DNA of 52,560 bases, from positions 1 to 52,560 of the forward strand of contig DLQL01000104.1 of assembly GCA_002477565.1 (NCBI GenBank). The letters are read 5' to 3'. Shown one piece after another: positions 50,415 through 52,560 of this stretch. Both the position numbers and the translations under genes were made by a program. Under the pieces are notes generated by a model that saw only the letters and a program-made list of their open reading frames with translations, had not been told where the DNA came from and did no database searches. The stretch is from Flavobacteriaceae bacterium UBA7433 (GTDB lineage Bacteria > Bacteroidota > Bacteroidia > Flavobacteriales > Flavobacteriaceae). Each line of letters starts with the position of its first letter. Positions within the stretch are counted from its first letter, which is position 1.

Positions 50415-51329
50415 CTAGTGATTGTTTTTTACATAATGCGTTATCGTATTTGCTAATTTTCTCTGTCCATTGGAATTGAGATGAATATAATCACGGAAAT
50501 CTGATAATTTCAGACCATTCTCTAAGTCTAAAATTATAGGGATGTTATTATCATTCGCAAATTTGATTATTTTTTGCCCCTGATCGTTATAAGATTCTAA
50601 TTTCAATTCTTTTGTGTCGGCATGCAAATAAATTGTCAAAGGGATGTTTTTACTTTTAGAATAGTCAAGAAATGAGGAAAAACCGGTATTAAATAGAGTA
50701 TTGTTTTTTTTCTTATTGATTCCTAAATTGTCAATTTGAGTTCTTTTCTTTTTTAATTTACGCTTGATCTTATTAACCAAATACCTGTTCACTAATTCGT
50801 ATTGTGCAATTGAATATTGTTTACTCTTGAAACTTGAATGATTGTCTACAATTTTTTCAAAATTCATGTTGTCATATGCGTCATGTGAACTAAAAAACAG
50901 GAAAATTGACTTCGCTCCAAAATCACCATATTTTTTTAAATATGCATAACAATTATCCGGTCCCCAGCTACCTGCAGAAATATTTAGAAATTGAATTTTA
51001 GTACCGTATATTTTTGAAAGTGTATCAGATAAAATTGTAGTTGCTAAAGAGTCTTGATCTGTTAGAACCCCGCCATTAATGATAGAATCTCCAAATCCTA
51101 AAATTTTTATTGATGAAGTGTCAACCTCTTCACTTCGCATAGAAAATGAATTGTAAATTACATGATTTCTAAACCTGAATCTTTTCTGGTTTGGTTGAGC
51201 TATGTATTCAAATTCGGAATCTTCTCTCACTAAAACCGTATCACAAAAACCAAAATACATTCTTAGAAATATTTCCAAACAGATACTTAACACAATTGAA
51301 AATCCTAAAACAAATAATTTTTTTTTCAT
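50415..51329 (-). CDS. SGNH/GDSL-like hydrolase, membrane-anchored
   Basis: A 304-aa protein with an N-terminal signal anchor (KLFVLGFSIVLSICLEIFLRM, shortened here to LFVLGFSIVLSICLEIF), then ILGFGDSIINGG (block I Ser, about residues 76-87), LNISAGSWGPDN (block II Gly) and, near the end, RDYIHLNSNGQRKLA (block V Asp and His, about 276-290). It would act in the periplasm or at the outer face, perhaps as an esterase or acyltransferase on the same glycan as the MBOAT pair. The start at the ATG 51329 is preferred to a TTG one codon earlier. A -7 box lies at 51390-51397. Confidence 0.78.
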   Translation of the reverse strand: MKKKLFVLGFSIVLSICLEIFLRMYFGFCDTVLVREDSEFEYIAQPNQKRFRFRNHVIYNSFSMRSEEVDTSSIKILGFGDSIINGGVLTDQDSLATTILSDTLSKIYGTKIQFLNISAGSWGPDNCYAYLKKYGDFGAKSIFLFFSSHDAYDNMNFEKIVDNHSSFKSKQYSIAQYELVNRYLVNKIKRKLKKKRTQIDNLGINKKKNNTLFNTGFSSFLDYSKSKNIPLTIYLHADTKELKLESYNDQGQKIIKFANDNNIPIILDLENGLKLSDFRDYIHLNSNGQRKLANTITHYVKNNH

Positions 51330-51332
51330 CAA

Positions 51333-51750
51333 TTTTACTCGTAATTCGTTGAAATTATGTCAATTAGGTGTTTTTGTTTAAGTCCACTTCAAATATATGT
51401 CATATTTCTTGAAATTGTACAATCTATTGCTGCTGAATAGCGTCACTTTTTAAATTTAAAACACAGTTTTAAAAAATGCCTATTAAAAAATAGACGCCAA
51501 GAAAGTTTAATTTTTTGATAGTAACATAATTAGTTGAATTTTTTAAAAATTAGAAAAAAAATAATTTTCTAAAGTTATTTAATATATTTAGTGATCAATT
51601 ATTTACAATATAATTTTGAAGGTAAAAAGAAATTTAAATACAGATATATCGTTTTTAAAAATATTCTTGTTTTTAATGCCGTGAAGGCAAGAAGAGTAAA
51701 ATCCAATTATTTTGGGGAGGATTTGAGTGAACTGGTTCACATTGAGTCCA
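51333..51750. other. AT-rich intergenic region
   Basis: About 418 bases of strongly AT-rich DNA. Apart from the -7 box at 51390-51397 I see no RNA gene, no repeat of note and no convincing coding frame. A 69-codon plus-strand frame at 51591-51800 runs into the antisense of the zinc-ribbon gene and is probably chance. Confidence 0.5.
51390..51397 (-). promoter_or_regulatory. Predicted -7 box of the SGNH gene
   Basis: TATATTTG on the minus strand, exact TAnnTTTG. The nearest TTG is 22 bases upstream, longer than usual. Confidence 0.45.
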
Positions 51751-51918
51751 TTATCGCTTCCAAGTACCTCCATAGGTGTAGTTTGGATTGTCTTTTTTAA
51801 CGTTTAACAAACACGCTTTACAGACAAAGACCCACTCTTTCGGGTTTTTATATTGTAATCGGTACATCGTAGAAAAATCTACTTTACATACTTCACAATG
51901 TTTTATTCGTTGTTTCAT
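51751..51918 (-). CDS. 55-aa zinc-ribbon-like protein
   Basis: A small gene with an ATG at 51918 and stop at 51751. It has two CxxC pairs (HCEVCK at residues 7-12 and FVCKACL at 31-37) spaced as in a zinc ribbon, then a conserved-looking end (NPNYTYGGTWKR) and an internal YRLQYKNPKEWVFVC. I recall closely similar short proteins in many Flavobacteriia, where the function is unknown; a nucleic-acid or protein-binding zinc module is plausible. The frame is too short to be found by length alone, but the paired cysteines and the compact ending argue that it is real. No promoter was identified. Confidence 0.75.
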   Translation of the reverse strand: MKQRIKHCEVCKVDFSTMYRLQYKNPKEWVFVCKACLLNVKKDNPNYTYGGTWKR

Positions 51919-52102
51919 ACGTTACTTGAGTTTCCTGTAACTTAACTTTTAGAATACAATATAACACCTTTTCAGATTTCTTTTTTACCTCCCGAGCAAT
52001 TAAAATAGCAAAGAGATATCAAACCAAATAACAAGGATTTAAACCTACCGATCAACCTCTCGAGCAACCGGTATTCTTGCCATATCTTAAATTTAAAAGG
52101 AA

Positions 52103-52142
52103 TTTTACAACTTATTTGTTTAATCGTAAAAGAGTTGTAAAA
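52103..52142. repeat. Perfect 10-bp inverted repeat
   Basis: TTTTACAACT (52103-52112) and AGTTGTAAAA (52133-52142) with a 20-base spacer, 22 bases downstream of the stop of the tail-fibre-like gene. No T run follows on the minus strand, so it is not a textbook terminator; a protein-binding site or recombination-related site is possible. Confidence 0.55.
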
Positions 52143-52163
52143 AAGAAAGGTTTTTGTTAAAAT

Positions 52164-52560
52164 TTAATCGCTATCAATAGCAATAAAAGAAATTCTATCA
52201 TTATTGGCTGGAAACCCCGATGTTTTAATAGTTATTGTTCCGTTATTATTCGCAATAGCAGTAACTATAGACCTTTGAAAAGAATTTACAGAAAAGGTAG
52301 CTGTTACTATGTAGCCTGTATCTACGCCAACGACCGAAGTAACAATAGTAGAACTAGTTCCATCAAGTGTTATAGACCCAGAAATAATGCCTAGATTTGT
52401 TCTTGAAGATAAATTTGTATTTCCTCCCGTTCCACCATTTTGAATTTGCAATGCTCCGGTCACTTTAGAAGTTAAATTAATAGTTGCATTAGCAATCTTA
52501 GCATTAGTTATTGCATCATTTTCGATTGTCACCGCTCCCGTATTGTCAAGTGTAACATCT
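52164..52560 (-). CDS. C-terminal part of a repetitive tail-fibre-like surface protein (5' end outside window)
   Basis: The last 131 or so residues of a larger protein; the frame is open to the right edge (DVTLDNTGAVTIENDAITNAK is the visible start, cut here to DVTLDNTGAVTIENDAI). TIENDAITNAKIANATI-type repeats and the LQIQNGGTGGNTNLSSRTNLG segment (about residues 38-58 of the visible part) resemble the NGGTGA...RTNLG stretch of phage tail-fibre and long beta-structured surface proteins. The end (ISFIAIDSD) is a beta-rich cap. A GTG in the frame at 52532 is probably not the true start. No signal or anchor can be seen. Whether it is prophage-derived or a cell-surface protein cannot be told from this part. 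Confidence 0.65.
   Translation of the reverse strand, partial: DVTLDNTGAVTIENDAITNAKIANATINLTSKVTGALQIQNGGTGGNTNLSSRTNLGIISGSITLDGTSSTIVTSVVGVDTGYIVTATFSVNSFQRSIVTAIANNNGTITIKTSGFPANNDRISFIAIDSD

Noticed and set aside
51591..51800. A 69-codon plus-strand frame in the AT-rich gap
   Set aside because: It begins with GTG, has no recognisable domain, and its last third is antisense to the better-supported zinc-ribbon gene.

Overview
The window is a chromosomal segment of a Bacteroidota, most likely a marine member of the Flavobacteriia. The evidence is a set of family signatures: TAnnTTTG-type -7 promoter boxes, a type IX secretion (T9SS) sorting domain, a DUF2723/GT117 membrane protein, an UpxY-type NusG paralogue heading a capsule operon, and a Wzc kinase with a Tyr-Gly tail. 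The sequence is AT-rich throughout.

Layout. (1) 1-6.4 kb holds housekeeping genes: polA (cut by the left edge), a thioredoxin-fold protein without CxxC, a NodB polysaccharide deacetylase and a 1024-aa DUF2723 protein. A tRNA-Gln(TTG) with its own promoter and terminator follows. (2) 6.9-34.4 kb, all on the minus strand, is one large exopolysaccharide/capsule locus. Read in the direction of transcription it runs: UpxY antiterminator, a small protein resembling the RNA polymerase alpha C-terminal domain, manC, gmd, fcl, ugd, a double DUF2061 protein, cysC, cysQ, two sulfotransferase-like genes, Wzx, a Wzy-like protein, several glycosyltransferases and acyltransferases, UDP-xylose synthase, the initiating phosphoglycosyltransferase, Wza, Wzc and an O-antigen polymerase/ligase-like protein. 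(3) 34.7-39.5 kb carries a membrane-anchored AraC regulator, divergent from the capsule operon, and a secreted CotH/lamin-tail protein. (4) 39.7-44.4 kb carries a reactive-sulfur cluster (two YeeE/YedE halves, an MBL-rhodanese fusion, a Crp-type regulator) and a YceI/Crp pair. (5) 44.6-47.7 kb carries two small unknown proteins, a SulP transporter and a beta-carbonic anhydrase, ending in a strong terminator. (6) 47.9-51.3 kb is an AT-rich O-acylation module (MBOAT plus two SGNH proteins). It is followed by a 55-aa zinc-ribbon gene and the C-terminal end of a repetitive, tail-fibre-like protein cut by the right edge.

How the genes work together. The capsule locus encodes GDP-mannose to GDP-fucose (manC, gmd, fcl) and UDP-glucose to UDP-glucuronate to UDP-xylose (ugd, UXS). 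It also encodes PAPS synthesis (cysC) and PAP removal (cysQ) next to two putative sulfotransferases. The simplest reading is a sulfated, fucose- and/or xylose/uronate-containing exopolysaccharide made by the Wzx/Wzy route and exported by Wza/Wzc. Transcription probably starts at a promoter near 34.53 kb, runs through a leader with an inverted repeat, and is kept processive by the NusG-like UpxY. The alpha-CTD-like protein sits in the slot where Bacteroides loci carry upxZ.

Oddities: an acyltransferase gene broken into two frames at a run of nine A residues, a DNA polymerase I whose 3'-5' exonuclease residues are mostly missing, a cysteine-less thioredoxin, a tandem DUF2061 protein, and lower-GC-looking DNA (by eye) in the middle of the capsule locus and in the acylation module. 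No rRNA, CRISPR array, transposase or integrase was found.
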